Source: Salipaludibacillus daqingensis
GTDB lineage: Bacteria > Bacillota > Bacilli > Bacillales > Salisediminibacteriaceae
Direction of reading: 5' to 3'
DNA: 64,000 nucleotides
Assembly: GCF_029891575.1 (NCBI RefSeq)
Contig: NZ_JARZHF010000007.1
Span: forward strand, 186,001 to 250,000
Below, one piece after another: positions 43,753-52,895 of this stretch. The notes under the pieces were generated by a model. The model saw only the letters and a program-made list of their open reading frames with translations. It did no database searches and had not been told where the DNA came from. Made by a program: the position numbers and the translations under genes. Each line of letters starts with the position of its first letter. Within the stretch, counting starts at the first letter, position 1.

Positions 43753-44985
43753 ATGTCCTCAACAACCCTATTATCCGAACCAATGGAATTAAGTAATAAA
43801 GTAAAAATTAAAAATCGTATTTTTAAATCTGCTATGAGTGAAGGGTTATCTACAAAAAACCACCTTCCGAATGATCAACTTCTGCGATTATATAAAGCTT
43901 GGGCAGAGGGTGGTGCTGGGCTAGTAGTAACAGGAAATGTCATGGTAGATAGAAGAGCATTAGGAGAACCTAGAAATGTTGTTTTAGAAGATGATAATAA
44001 CCTTTCTTTGTTTAAAAAGTGGGCAAATGCTGGGACGAAAAACAACACTCAGTTATGGATGCAAATCAATCACCCAGGTAAGCAAGTTTTCAAAGGGGTC
44101 GTAAAAGAAGCGGTGGCACCTTCTGCTGTTCCATTTGAATCAAAACTACAGCGCTTTTTTCCATTGTGCCGGGCTTTAACAGTGTTAGAAATCCGAGAGA
44201 TTATTAATCGTTTCGCTCAGACAGCATTATTAGCAAAGCGAGCAGGCTTTACTGGTGTACAAATCCATGCAGCACACGGTTATTTAATTAGTCAATTTTT
44301 ATCTCCGATCCACAACAAACGAATGGATGAATGGGGAGGACCTATTGAAAATAGATTCCGTTTTCTATCTGAAATATATTTAACGATGAGAGAAAAAGTA
44401 GGGGATGATTTTCCAATTGGTGTGAAAATTAATAGTTCAGATTTTAGTAAAGCAGGTTTTTCAGAAGAGGAGTCTCAGTTTGTCATTGAAAAGTTGGACA
44501 ACTTAGGAGTAAATCTCATAGAAATATCTGGTGGAACATACGAAAAACCTGAAATGACAGGAAAAAATGTCAAAGCAAGCACCATGAAAAGAGAAGCATA
44601 TTTCATGGATTATGCTGAAAAATTAAAAAAGAAATCAAACGTGCCTCTCGTATTAACTGGTGGATTTAGAACTCTAGAGGGGATGGAGCATGCGTTACAT
44701 GAAAATGCAACTGACATGATAGGTCTTGCAAGACCAATGGCTATTTATCCAAATTTCCCTAACTTACTTATGGAAAATGATGTACCGACGTTGGGGATTA
44801 GTCCTGTAAAAACAGGGCTTTCCTTTATTGATGATCGAGCAATGTTAGAGTTAACTTGGTATAGCCAGCAATTAGAAAGAATTGCAAAAGGAAAAGCAAC
44901 AAAACCATCTTTTTCGCCATTGCTATCCCTCTTTTTAACGTTAGCTAAAAATGGAAAAGAAGTGTTTCAACAAAGAAGAGCCTAA
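43753..44985 (+). CDS. NADH:flavin oxidoreductase, Old Yellow Enzyme family
   Basis: An FMN-dependent ene-reductase-type TIM barrel. It is 410 residues. It has the N-terminal NRIFKSAMSEGLS, the substrate-side MQINHPGKQ, QIHAAHGYLISQFLSP (the family's catalytic-region signature), KRMDEWGGPIENRFRF, and the C-terminal phosphate-binding LTGGFRT...MIGLARPM. Only the single barrel is present, without the [4Fe-4S]/FAD extension of dienoyl-CoA reductase. RBS AAAGGAG. The stop overlaps the 3' end of the convergent hydrolase by 4 bp. The substrate is unknown. Confidence 0.9.
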   Translation: MSSTTLLSEPMELSNKVKIKNRIFKSAMSEGLSTKNHLPNDQLLRLYKAWAEGGAGLVVTGNVMVDRRALGEPRNVVLEDDNNLSLFKKWANAGTKNNTQLWMQINHPGKQVFKGVVKEAVAPSAVPFESKLQRFFPLCRALTVLEIREIINRFAQTALLAKRAGFTGVQIHAAHGYLISQFLSPIHNKRMDEWGGPIENRFRFLSEIYLTMREKVGDDFPIGVKINSSDFSKAGFSEEESQFVIEKLDNLGVNLIEISGGTYEKPEMTGKNVKASTMKREAYFMDYAEKLKKKSNVPLVLTGGFRTLEGMEHALHENATDMIGLARPMAIYPNFPNLLMENDVPTLGISPVKTGLSFIDDRAMLELTWYSQQLERIAKGKATKPSFSPLLSLFLTLAKNGKEVFQQRRA

Positions 44986-45833
44986 TTAGAAACATGTCGA
45001 ATGATTGCTGCCATCTTTCTAGTAAATTCCTCACTCGTTAAGACACTGTTATGATCAAGTTCTTCCAAGAGGTTGGTTTCATTACCAACCTCTTTTTCCC
45101 AATAGTCTTTGAATTTCTTCCCATGAATAACTTCATCGTTTTCTCCAATAAAGATATGGATTCTTTCAATAGGTAGACGTTTGATGATTGCAAGGTTGCT
45201 AACAAACCTAGAAATCATTAGCCGAAAACTCAACGTATAACTGATTGTTTTCGACGAAGTATCGTAGGGTATTTCTCTTAATGGTATTTTTACAACCGGT
45301 AAATGCGAGAGGAAGCCAATTTTTAAACGATCTAACAAGCCTAAAAAAACAGCACGCTTGAAAAAGATTTCATAAAGATCATCACTTTGGTCATCGTTTT
45401 TATCATGAAATACTTTCATTGATGGGTTAATAAAAGGGGCAACGAGAAAAATATTTATTATTTTTTCTGAAGGGGTATTAAGATAATAACGAAGTATATT
45501 TCCAGCCCCCATAGAATGACCTAATAAATATATTTCTTCATACTCCTTTGATAACTCATCAATCATTTCTATTAAGTCTTGATCATAGATTCCTTTTCGC
45601 TTAATGTCTCCTTTGCCTTCTTCGAAAGACGTGTACCCTCTTAAAATCGGAATATGAATATCAATTCGAACGTTTGAACGAATGTTTTCCGCCATTATAA
45701 ATAAATGTTCTAAGTCTGAAGTAATGCCATGAATGCAAAGCAACACTTTATTTGTTGTTGGCTTAACAGGAAACTCATAATATGGAATGCTAGTTTTATC
45801 AGAAAATGTGAAAAGTGACGTAATATGTTTCAT
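44982..45833 (-). CDS. Alpha/beta hydrolase (serine hydrolase)
   Basis: The start is set at the ATG at 45833 (MKHITSLFTF), because AAAGGAG lies 10 bp upstream on the minus strand; a longer in-frame version from 45917 has no RBS. This gives 283 residues. It has CIHGITSDLEHLF (oxyanion HG region), the nucleophile elbow LGHSMGAGN, the acid in GENDEVIHGKKF, and the His in ELDHNSVLT. This is the lysophospholipase/monoacylglycerol lipase-like pattern. It is cytoplasmic. Convergent with the OYE gene, with a 4-bp 3' overlap and no terminator between them. Substrate unknown. Confidence 0.82.
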   Translation of the reverse strand: MKHITSLFTFSDKTSIPYYEFPVKPTTNKVLLCIHGITSDLEHLFIMAENIRSNVRIDIHIPILRGYTSFEEGKGDIKRKGIYDQDLIEMIDELSKEYEEIYLLGHSMGAGNILRYYLNTPSEKIINIFLVAPFINPSMKVFHDKNDDQSDDLYEIFFKRAVFLGLLDRLKIGFLSHLPVVKIPLREIPYDTSSKTISYTLSFRLMISRFVSNLAIIKRLPIERIHIFIGENDEVIHGKKFKDYWEKEVGNETNLLEELDHNSVLTSEEFTRKMAAIIRHVSN

Positions 45834-46056
45834 TAAATTAGGTCTCCTTTTATATGATTCATTCAAATTTGTTTGTTTATAGAGTTTATTTATGTAGATT
45901 AGTATATCAGTCATCATCTGATTTTTCTAAAGATGAAGCTTTGGTTTATTCCATACTAATATATTTTAAATCCTAAAGTAGGTTTAGATTTTGACATAAA
46001 CGTAAATATAATAAGGTGTAGGACAGATTTTCTAAATTAACGAAGGAGTGTGGAGT

Positions 46057-46479
46057 ATGGCTGAAAAAATCTTTACAACAAGTGCTACAGTAAATGGTGG
46101 CCGTGAAGGTCATGTGAAGTCCGATAATGGTGTCATTGATGTTGATTTATCAATGCCTAAAGGCGGAGACCTTCCTAAAGACGCGTCAAATCCTGAGCAG
46201 TTATTTGCAGCGGGTTATGCAGCTTGTTACGACGGAGCTTTAAATTTAATGGCTTCAAAAGAGAAAAAAGAAATTAATTCAACTGTAACAGGGGAAGTTA
46301 GTCTCATAAAGGATCCTTCAGATGGCGGCTTTAAAGTTGGCGTAACTCTTCATGTAGAAGTTGCTGGTGCAAGCCAAGAAGAAGCTGAAGCGCTCGCTCA
46401 TAAAGCTCACGATTTCTGTCCATATTCAAAAGCGACTAGAGGAAATATTGACGTTGATCTCGTAGTAAAAGCAAAATAA
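46057..46479 (+). CDS. ohr: Organic hydroperoxide resistance protein (Ohr)
   Basis: A thiol peroxidase that reduces organic hydroperoxides. The start is set at the ATG at 46057 (MAEKIFTTSATV), 8 bp after GAAGGAG; an in-frame GTG 9 bp upstream lies within the RBS. This gives 140 residues. The two catalytic Cys are C57 (YAACYDGALN) and C121 (DFCPYSKATRG). It heads a cluster of oxidative-damage genes. No ohrR gene and no clear OhrR operator are seen nearby. Confidence 0.95.
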   Translation: MAEKIFTTSATVNGGREGHVKSDNGVIDVDLSMPKGGDLPKDASNPEQLFAAGYAACYDGALNLMASKEKKEINSTVTGEVSLIKDPSDGGFKVGVTLHVEVAGASQEEAEALAHKAHDFCPYSKATRGNIDVDLVVKAK

Positions 46480-46486
46480 TACATTA

Positions 46487-46516
46487 AAAAGCCTGAGAGT
46501 ATTCTCAGGCTTTTCG
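46487..46516 (+). terminator. Intrinsic terminator after ohr
   Basis: A 12-bp stem (46487-46498 with 46503-46514, core GCCTGAGA), a 4-nt loop and a short T tail. Confidence 0.9.
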
Positions 46517-46624
46517 TTTGTAAATCTATTTAAACGTAAGTCACTATTCATGTGTTTTGTAATAAAATTAAGTATAATAGCATTAATCCATATATATAGC
46601 GCAACATGAAAGAGGTGACAACAA

Positions 46625-47770
46625 ATGAAAAAACTCGTTGTTCTTTTGTTTATAGGTGTTTTTACAGTCCTTTCCGTTATTTTTATTCCAATAATATATG
46701 ATTATTTTACATCGCGATCTTATGGTAGTGAACCAATGGAATTAGCAGACGAAGATACACGTGGAGTAGCAACATTTGCTGGAGGTTGTTTTTGGTGTAT
46801 GGAACCACCTTTTGAAAAAGTAGAGGGAGTGCACGACGTTATTTCTGGATACATTGGCGGGGAGGAAGAAAATCCTTCTTATGAAGATGTAGCAGGAGGT
46901 AACACAGGTCATCTAGAAGCTGTGCAAGTAATTTATGACCCTGACATGGTTACGTATGAAGATTTATTACAAATTTTTTGGAGACAAATTGATCCTACCG
47001 ATGATGAGGGACAATTTGTTGACCGTGGTTACCAATACACTTCAGGAATCTTTTACTATGATGAAGAACAAAAACTGTTGGCTGAAGAATCGAAACAGGA
47101 ACTAGAAGATTCCATGCGTTTTGATGAACCTCTCGTCACAAAAATAACAGAAGCTGATACATTTTATAAAGCGGAAGAGTATCATCAAAATTATTACAAG
47201 GAAAATCCAGTTCGATATGAATTTTACCGTTCTAACTCTGGAAGAGACGAATTTTTAGATGAATATTGGGGTGAAGATAGAGAGGTTTCTCTCAATGAAC
47301 CAGAAGAAGAAAATATTTCATTTTGGCGAATGTATGAAAAAGAAGATGAGGAAACGTTGAAAGAAAAGCTTTCAACTATACAATTTGAGGTCACACAAGA
47401 AGATGGTACTGAACCAGCATATAGAAATGCTTATTGGGATCACTATGAGGACGGGATTTACGTTGATCTTTTATCAGGTGAACCGTTGTTTAGTTCTACT
47501 CATCAATACGATTCTGATACAGGGTGGCCAAGTTTCACACAACCAATTTTAGAAGAAACCATAGTTGAAGAAGATGACTGGGGGTTACTTGGTCGCCGAA
47601 CAGAAATTAGAAGTAAATATGGTGACTCTCATTTAGGCCATGTGTTCAATGATGGTCCTGATCCAACCGGGCTTAGGTATTGTATGAATTCTGCAGCATT
47701 AGATTTCATTCCGAAAGAAGAGATGGAATCTGCTGGCTATGAAGAATTCTTGTATTTATTTGAAGATTAA
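46625..47770 (+). CDS. msrAB: Membrane-anchored MsrA-MsrB fusion (methionine sulfoxide reductase)
   Basis: Repairs both S- and R-methionine sulfoxide, probably outside the cytoplasm. The N-terminal hydrophobic segment (about 4-26) has no lipobox and acts as a signal anchor. The MsrA domain has GGCFWCME (C55, C58) and [10 protein letters not shown]. An acidic linker follows, then the MsrB domain with [21 protein letters not shown] and catalytic C353 (RYCMNS). The structural zinc CxxC pairs of many MsrB proteins are absent. The exposed part is very acidic. The electron donor for an exported enzyme (a thioredoxin-like/CcdA partner) is not in the window. RBS AGAGGTG. Confidence 0.93.
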   Translation: MKKLVVLLFIGVFTVLSVIFIPIIYDYFTSRSYGSEPMELADEDTRGVATFAGGCFWCMEPPFEKVEGVHDVISGYIGGEEENPSYEDVAGGNTGHLEAVQVIYDPDMVTYEDLLQIFWRQIDPTDDEGQFVDRGYQYTSGIFYYDEEQKLLAEESKQELEDSMRFDEPLVTKITEADTFYKAEEYHQNYYKENPVRYEFYRSNSGRDEFLDEYWGEDREVSLNEPEEENISFWRMYEKEDEETLKEKLSTIQFEVTQEDGTEPAYRNAYWDHYEDGIYVDLLSGEPLFSSTHQYDSDTGWPSFTQPILEETIVEEDDWGLLGRRTEIRSKYGDSHLGHVFNDGPDPTGLRYCMNSAALDFIPKEEMESAGYEEFLYLFED

Positions 47771-47817
47771 TGAATTGATTTCTTCTATGAAAAAACTTGA
47801 AAATATTTATCTGTCTT

Positions 47818-47849
47818 AGAACGATACAAAACGTATCGTTCTTTTTTTT
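47818..47849 (+). terminator. Intrinsic terminator after msrAB
   Basis: A 10-bp perfect stem AGAACGATAC (47818-47827) with GTATCGTTCT (47833-47842), a 5-nt loop and eight T's. Confidence 0.95.
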
Positions 47850-47944
47850 GAATTAATCGATACGTTATGCTTGATTAATCGTTGCATTCGTATAAAATAG
47901 GTATAAAGGTATTAAACAAAAGTTATACGAAGGAGATACATAAC

Positions 47945-49261
47945 ATGGGAATATTTAAACTGAAGCAAAACCAAAGGAAAAACCAAGACTTTCATCCTAC
48001 TCTTCAATATGTTAAAGGAAAATCTTTTAAACTTGAGGATTCTGTTCTTGAACAACGTTTACAATATATGAACGTAACACCTGAAAACCTAATAATTTTA
48101 CAAGAGGTAAAACCACACATGGAGGAAATAAAGGATGAATTTCTGGAGTCCGTTTTGGATAATGTCTATCAATTTAATGACTTGGTCGCCATTGCTGAAA
48201 CACATTCATCTAGAGAACGGTTAAAAGATGTTTTTTCTATGTATTTGGACACCTTATTTGCAGGTGCTATAGATGATAAATATGTTCAGATTAGAAAAAG
48301 AATCGGAGCAACACACAATCGTGGGGAATTGCCTGTTGGTTGGTTTTTAGCTACGTACCAAGCATTTAATAGTCTATTAATTCCTAAAATCGTTCAACTC
48401 TATGTTCATGATCCGAAAAAATTAGCAGATGTGCTCGTTGCTATCACAGACGTGATGAATTTCGATGCTCAACTTGTAGTTGAAACGTATATAGATAGCA
48501 AGGTAGAAGAAATTACGTCTTTATATAATGAACAGCAAGGCCTTCAACAAGAATTGAGTGGGTTGAGTCAACAGCTAGCAGCAATGGTTGATGAAAATGA
48601 AGCAGCCCTTGATGAAACAGCAGCACGTGCTGAAAAAGTGAGTAAAGATACTTTAATAACAATGAAGAGTAATCAAAATGTCTTAGGCTTAGCTAATATG
48701 AGTGAAAAAAATATTGAAGAGATGACCTTATCTTTTAAAGTACTTCGAGATCAAATGGAAATAGGAACAAATAAAGTAGAAGAGATGAAAAAGATTTCCG
48801 AAAATATCTCTAATATGACAGGGAAAATTGAGCAAATCGCAGATCAGACAAATTTACTTGCACTCAACGCTTCTATTGAAGCGGCTCGAGCAGGAGATGC
48901 TGGAAAAGGGTTTGCTGTTGTTGCAAACGAGGTGCGAAAACTAGCGGAAAATTCGAAGCAAATCACCCAATCAATTATTGACTTATCTTCAGAAAGTAAT
49001 CATAATACAAATCAGCTTGTAGAATCACTTGCAACGATGAACCAAGCTACGAGAGAATCAGATAAGAAAATTACGGATGTAAAATCTAGTTTTTCAGGTG
49101 TAAAAATTGAAATGGAAAATTATAATGAAATGTTCCAATCAAATAAAAATGAAGTGGACTTAATTGTTCATTCCGTTAAAGAATTAGCAGAATCTACTAA
49201 AAATTTAACAAATGTATCAAATGAGCTTCTAGACAAAGGACAGAAATTAACATCCGTCTAA
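47945..49261 (+). CDS. hemAT: Heme-based oxygen sensor chemoreceptor HemAT
   Basis: A soluble aerotaxis transducer. The start is set at the ATG at 47945, 8 bp after AAGGAG (an upstream in-frame ATG lacks an RBS). This gives 438 residues, close to the B. subtilis protein (432). The N-terminal globin-coupled sensor domain (about 40-190) has the heme-ligand candidate H124 in [12 protein letters not shown] and the [12 protein letters not shown] helix. A coiled coil leads to the methyl-accepting signalling hairpin with its tip [16 protein letters not shown]. No transmembrane span is present. It sits between two methionine sulfoxide reductase genes, consistent with a shared oxygen-related role. Confidence 0.93.
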   Translation: MGIFKLKQNQRKNQDFHPTLQYVKGKSFKLEDSVLEQRLQYMNVTPENLIILQEVKPHMEEIKDEFLESVLDNVYQFNDLVAIAETHSSRERLKDVFSMYLDTLFAGAIDDKYVQIRKRIGATHNRGELPVGWFLATYQAFNSLLIPKIVQLYVHDPKKLADVLVAITDVMNFDAQLVVETYIDSKVEEITSLYNEQQGLQQELSGLSQQLAAMVDENEAALDETAARAEKVSKDTLITMKSNQNVLGLANMSEKNIEEMTLSFKVLRDQMEIGTNKVEEMKKISENISNMTGKIEQIADQTNLLALNASIEAARAGDAGKGFAVVANEVRKLAENSKQITQSIIDLSSESNHNTNQLVESLATMNQATRESDKKITDVKSSFSGVKIEMENYNEMFQSNKNEVDLIVHSVKELAESTKNLTNVSNELLDKGQKLTSV

Positions 49262-49302
49262 CCTTGCCTTTTTTGAAAACTATATGAAAGGAGAAACATT
49301 GG

Positions 49303-49824
49303 ATGTCATATAAAAAAGCTACATTTGCGGGTGGTTGTTTTTGGTGCATGGTTGAGCCATTTGATGAACTACCAGGTATTATTGATGTTTTATCAGGTTA
49401 CACAGGCGGTCATGTAAAAAAACCAACATATAAGCAAGTAAAACAAGGAATGAGTGGTCATTATGAAGCTGTTCAAATCATATATGATCCCGATGTTTTT
49501 TCTTATCAAAAGTTACTTGATTTATATTGGCCACAGATTGATCCAACCGATGATGGCGGTCAATTTATCGATAGAGGTAGCCAATATCGAACGGCAATTT
49601 TTTATGAAGATGAAGAACAAAAACAGTTAGCAGAGCAATCATTGTTAAAGGTAGAAGAAAAGGGCCCCTTTACGAGCCCAATCGTCACGAAAATTCTTCC
49701 ACTGTCTACCTTTTATAGTGCTGAATCAGAACATCAATCGTTTTATAAAAAAAATCCCGAAAAATACAAACAAGAAAGAGAAGATTCCGGTCGAGATCAA
49801 TTTATACATAGCCACTGGTCATGA
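49303..49824 (+). CDS. msrA: Peptide methionine-S-sulfoxide reductase MsrA
   Basis: A cytoplasmic single-domain MsrA with 173 residues. It has the catalytic GGCFWCMVEPF (nucleophile in GCFWC), GHYEAVQIIYDP and QIDPTDDGGQFIDRGSQYRTAIF. It is related to, but clearly different from, the MsrA half of the upstream fusion: no anchor, less acidic. RBS GAAAGGAG. It starts 41 bp after hemAT with no terminator between, so the two may be co-transcribed. Confidence 0.95.
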   Translation: MSYKKATFAGGCFWCMVEPFDELPGIIDVLSGYTGGHVKKPTYKQVKQGMSGHYEAVQIIYDPDVFSYQKLLDLYWPQIDPTDDGGQFIDRGSQYRTAIFYEDEEQKQLAEQSLLKVEEKGPFTSPIVTKILPLSTFYSAESEHQSFYKKNPEKYKQEREDSGRDQFIHSHWS

Positions 49825-49884
49825 AGGGTATTCTTAGCTTCTATATGAAAAGAAGAGAATGACTTAAAAGCCTTTCTACATTTA

Positions 49885-49923
49885 AAAAACGAGTCAGATA
49901 TATCCATTCTGACTCGTTTTTCT
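49885..49923 (+). terminator. Intrinsic terminator after msrA
   Basis: A 14-bp stem (49885-49898 with 49908-49921, core CGAGTCAGA), with A-rich and T-rich flanks. Confidence 0.92.
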
Positions 49924-50302
49924 ATACCTTGGCGGAATAATTTGCATATGAAATACCGATATGTGAACATCTCCTAGAAATATAACCGCTGGTAGTTTGT
50001 CAAAAAGCTATTCTGGAGAATTACAGTTTTACTATGATTAGTTCTGATGCAATTGGGGAAAATCTAAAATAGTCCTCCATGCGACATAATCCGAATTATG
50101 ACATGAAAATAATAATCAATGTAACATTAATTAAAGAAGAAGATATCAAATTAGCCCCAAAAACAGGGCAGTCAGAGGTAGCTTGTTGATTCCTCCGTTG
50201 TATGACAGGGGGCACAGCTTGAACTCACTCCACTGTTTTTTAGTTTTATGGTGGTTTTTTATCAAAAACTGCACTAATTTTATTTTAAAAGGAGTAATTA
50301 AT
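49924..50302. other. 379-bp intergenic region, possibly with a decayed coding fragment
   Basis: No supported gene. A short open frame from an ATG at 50103 reads MKIIINVTLIKEEDIKLAPK and stops at 50188. It has coding-like composition but no RBS, so it may be a remnant. The rest holds no clear repeat or operator. The promoter of the following serine hydrolase is not obvious. Confidence 0.35.
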
Positions 50303-51241
50303 ATGTCTAAACATCATTCATCTTTTTTCTCGCATGCAACGATCAAAGAAAGTAATTTATCAAAGAGTAAAATTGAAAGTCTCGAAAAACAATTCGATGA
50401 TTACAAAATAGAAACAGTGATGATTTATCAGTCTAGTGCTTTGGCTTATACATATGAAAGAACGGAAAATCTTATTTTAGAACCACATCAAATGAATTCT
50501 GTAACAAAATCTGTTTTATCGACTCTAATTGGTATCGCTATTGATAAGGAGCAGATCGATTCATTAGATCATTCGATCGCAACATATTTTCCATACTATA
50601 AAGGGAACATCACCATTCGCCAATTATTAACAATGACTTCCGGAGTCGATCCTACAATATGGAAACAGGCAATAGAATCACCTGATTCTGTCGAAAAAAT
50701 TTTAACATCTGCATTGCCAAAAGATCCAAGAAATCAAATGGTTTATAATAATGCTGATTCTCATCTTTTAAGTGCAATACTTGAGAAAGCGACAGAGATG
50801 AATCCGCTTACTTTCGCAGAAAAGTATTTATTTCGTCCTTTAAAGATGAACAATTATTCTTGGGATAAAGACTCGTTTGAATTACCTATCGGCGGATATG
50901 GCTTGTTTCTCACAGCCGAAGATTTAATGAAATATGCCGTCATGATGTTGCAAAATGGTCAATGGGAAGGAGAACAAGTAGTTTCAGAGTCATGGACTCG
51001 TGAAGCATCTAAGCAACATGTTTCTACGGAAAAATGGAAACAATCGTATGGTTACCATTGGTGGGTAAGTGAATCCGTTAATCATCAACCTGAATTTTAC
51101 TATGCAGCAGGCAGAGGAGGAAAATTTATTTTTATTTGTCCTGAACAACAATTAGCCGTTACTGTTACTGCGAACTTATCAACAAAAGATAGCCTATTAC
51201 CTTATCAATGGTTTGTGAAATATATTATAAATAAGGATTAG
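50303..51241 (+). CDS. Serine hydrolase, beta-lactamase class C/PBP-like fold
   Basis: The start is set at the ATG at 50303 (MSKHHSSFFS), with AAAAGGAG upstream; a longer in-frame reading from 50183 lacks an RBS. This gives 312 residues. The SxxK motif is S66-V-T-K69 (NSVTKSVLSTLIG), the YxN motif is YNN (VYNNADSHLL), and AAGRGGKFIFICPEQ takes the place of the KTG/HxG box. There is no signal peptide, so it is probably a cytoplasmic esterase/peptidase-type member, not a secreted beta-lactamase. Monocistronic, function unknown. Confidence 0.85.
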   Translation: MSKHHSSFFSHATIKESNLSKSKIESLEKQFDDYKIETVMIYQSSALAYTYERTENLILEPHQMNSVTKSVLSTLIGIAIDKEQIDSLDHSIATYFPYYKGNITIRQLLTMTSGVDPTIWKQAIESPDSVEKILTSALPKDPRNQMVYNNADSHLLSAILEKATEMNPLTFAEKYLFRPLKMNNYSWDKDSFELPIGGYGLFLTAEDLMKYAVMMLQNGQWEGEQVVSESWTREASKQHVSTEKWKQSYGYHWWVSESVNHQPEFYYAAGRGGKFIFICPEQQLAVTVTANLSTKDSLLPYQWFVKYIINKD

Positions 51242-51404
51242 ACTATAAATATCTACTAGTATCACTAGAACGAGGAAAATAAAACATATAATTGTTTAGT
51301 AAGATTGTTAATTAGAATAGGTTTTATAATCACTTCTTCTTGATTTAACTAATTAAAATATATATACTTTATAAAAGTTAGTATGGTAGTTTTGGAGGGA
51401 TATT

Positions 51405-52367
51405 ATGAATGCTTTAAGAGGAATTCATCACGTATCAGCACTTACTGCGAATGCGAAAGATAATTTATATTTTTACACGACAATATTAGGGATGAGATTA
51501 GTTAAGAAAACAGTTAATCAAGATGATACGAGTGTATACCACCTATTCTATGCGGATGAACGAGGAAACCCGGGGACAGATTTGACTTTTTTTGAGATTC
51601 CACATGCCGCAAAAACAAAAGAAGGAACACACAGTATTAGTCAGACATCGTTGAGAGTGCCAAATGATCATTCATTAAACTATTGGATCAATAGGCTCCA
51701 TGAATATGATGTTGAGCATGGAGAAATAACAACAAATAACGGACGGAAAACTTTAAATTTCCGAGATTTTGAAGGACAGAGGCTTCAGTTTATTTCTGAT
51801 GAAAATAATATTGGTGTTCCAGGTGGGACTCCTTGGGAGAAAAGTCCGGTTCCAAGAGACAAAGGCATTATCGGTCTTGGTCCCATAAGACTGACCGTTC
51901 CAAAACCGACTAAAACACATGCTGTTTTAAAAGATGTATTAGGTTTTACTGAAACCTCCCGATATGAATTAGAAGGAACGGACGTTGTCGTATTTTCTAC
52001 AGGAGACGGAGGTAATGGCGCAGAAGTACATGTGCAAGCCTCCATAGATTTACCTACGGAACGGCCGGGGCGAGGGAGTGTCCATCATGTTGCTTTTCGA
52101 GTAGACAATGAAGAGGAGCTTCGGAAGTGGGTAGAGCATATTCAGTCTCTTGGATTTATAAATTCTGGTTTTGTAGAAAGATATTATTTCCGTTCTTTAT
52201 ATTTTCGTGAATCAAATGGAATACTATTTGAATTAGCGACGGATGGACCTGGATTTGAAGGAGATGAATCTTTTGATACTTTAGGAGAAAACTTAGCGCT
52301 ACCTCCTTTTTTTGAAGATCAGCGTGAGGAGATAGAGGCTAAATTGAAACCTCTTCACACGAAATAA
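51405..52367 (+). CDS. VOC-family ring-cleaving dioxygenase-like protein (MhqO/MhqE type)
   Basis: A 320-residue protein with paired vicinal-oxygen-chelate modules. The first begins GIHHVSALTANAKDNLYFY (metal His in HHVSA); the second contains GSVHHVAFRVDNEEE (His) and NGILFELATDGPGF (Glu), which complete the usual His-His-Glu site. This layout matches the Bacillus hydroquinone-specific dioxygenases of the MhqO/MhqE/YkcA group, which detoxify quinone-like electrophiles. No MhqR-type operator is visible upstream. RBS TTGGAGGG. Monocistronic. The substrate is inferred from family only. Confidence 0.85.
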   Translation: MNALRGIHHVSALTANAKDNLYFYTTILGMRLVKKTVNQDDTSVYHLFYADERGNPGTDLTFFEIPHAAKTKEGTHSISQTSLRVPNDHSLNYWINRLHEYDVEHGEITTNNGRKTLNFRDFEGQRLQFISDENNIGVPGGTPWEKSPVPRDKGIIGLGPIRLTVPKPTKTHAVLKDVLGFTETSRYELEGTDVVVFSTGDGGNGAEVHVQASIDLPTERPGRGSVHHVAFRVDNEEELRKWVEHIQSLGFINSGFVERYYFRSLYFRESNGILFELATDGPGFEGDESFDTLGENLALPPFFEDQREEIEAKLKPLHTK

Positions 52368-52895
52368 TAGCTTCTTTGTTGAACTTGAAAACATTTTTCT
52401 CTTGTGTTTGTCAATGCCATTTCTACTAATAAATTAATTGCTTTCAGATAGATCAAAATAGAGCACAGCAAACTTATTTAGCTAAGTTTGTTTCAACCTG
52501 GCTAGTCCGGTAGTTATTCCAACGCACTATCTCGTCTCTATTTCTTCCCTGAAATTCTTTAGAAATGGAGTAAGGCGAGAGTCTAGTGACTTTTGTTGAG
52601 TTGGTTGCTATGTGAAAGGAGAATAGTGCGCGGCGAGTGAGAACGTCGTTGATGAAGTACAGGAAATAGGTTACAAACAGCAACTTCGACTCTATCTTAA
52701 AAAGACTGTTTAGAAAGACCGCAACAGTCTTTTTAAGATAGAATAGTATTTAAAGTACAAAATGGGTTTCTTTTTTACTATGGTCCTTATGAGAAAATCT
52801 TAAATTCAACATTACGCGATTACAATAAATGATATACAGATAATAGTAAAATAGGTTATATTTAATTATGTCAATTCTCTTTTAAAGGAGGGCCT
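52368..52895. other. 528-bp intergenic region with two hairpins and a GC-richer core
   Basis: No supported gene. A hairpin CAAACTTA/TAAGTTTG lies at 52468-52489. A GC-richer stretch follows (about 52495-52680), then a 20-bp perfect hairpin (52691-52742). A 69-codon open frame on the minus strand (52474-52683) covers the core but lacks an RBS. The block between the hairpins looks like a dispersed element or structured RNA rather than ordinary spacer. 52745-52880 is AT-rich promoter-like sequence for cls. Confidence 0.45.
52691..52742. repeat. 20-bp perfect inverted repeat hairpin
   Basis: Arm 52691-52710 (TCTATCTTAAAAAGACTGTT) pairs perfectly with 52723-52742 across a 12-nt loop. The stem is longer than a normal terminator, and the T run is inside the stem rather than after it. 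Confidence 0.8.

Noticed and set aside
52474-52683. 69-codon minus-strand frame in the cls upstream region
   Set aside because: No RBS and it lies across a block with hairpins; more likely a by-product of a repeat or RNA element than a gene.
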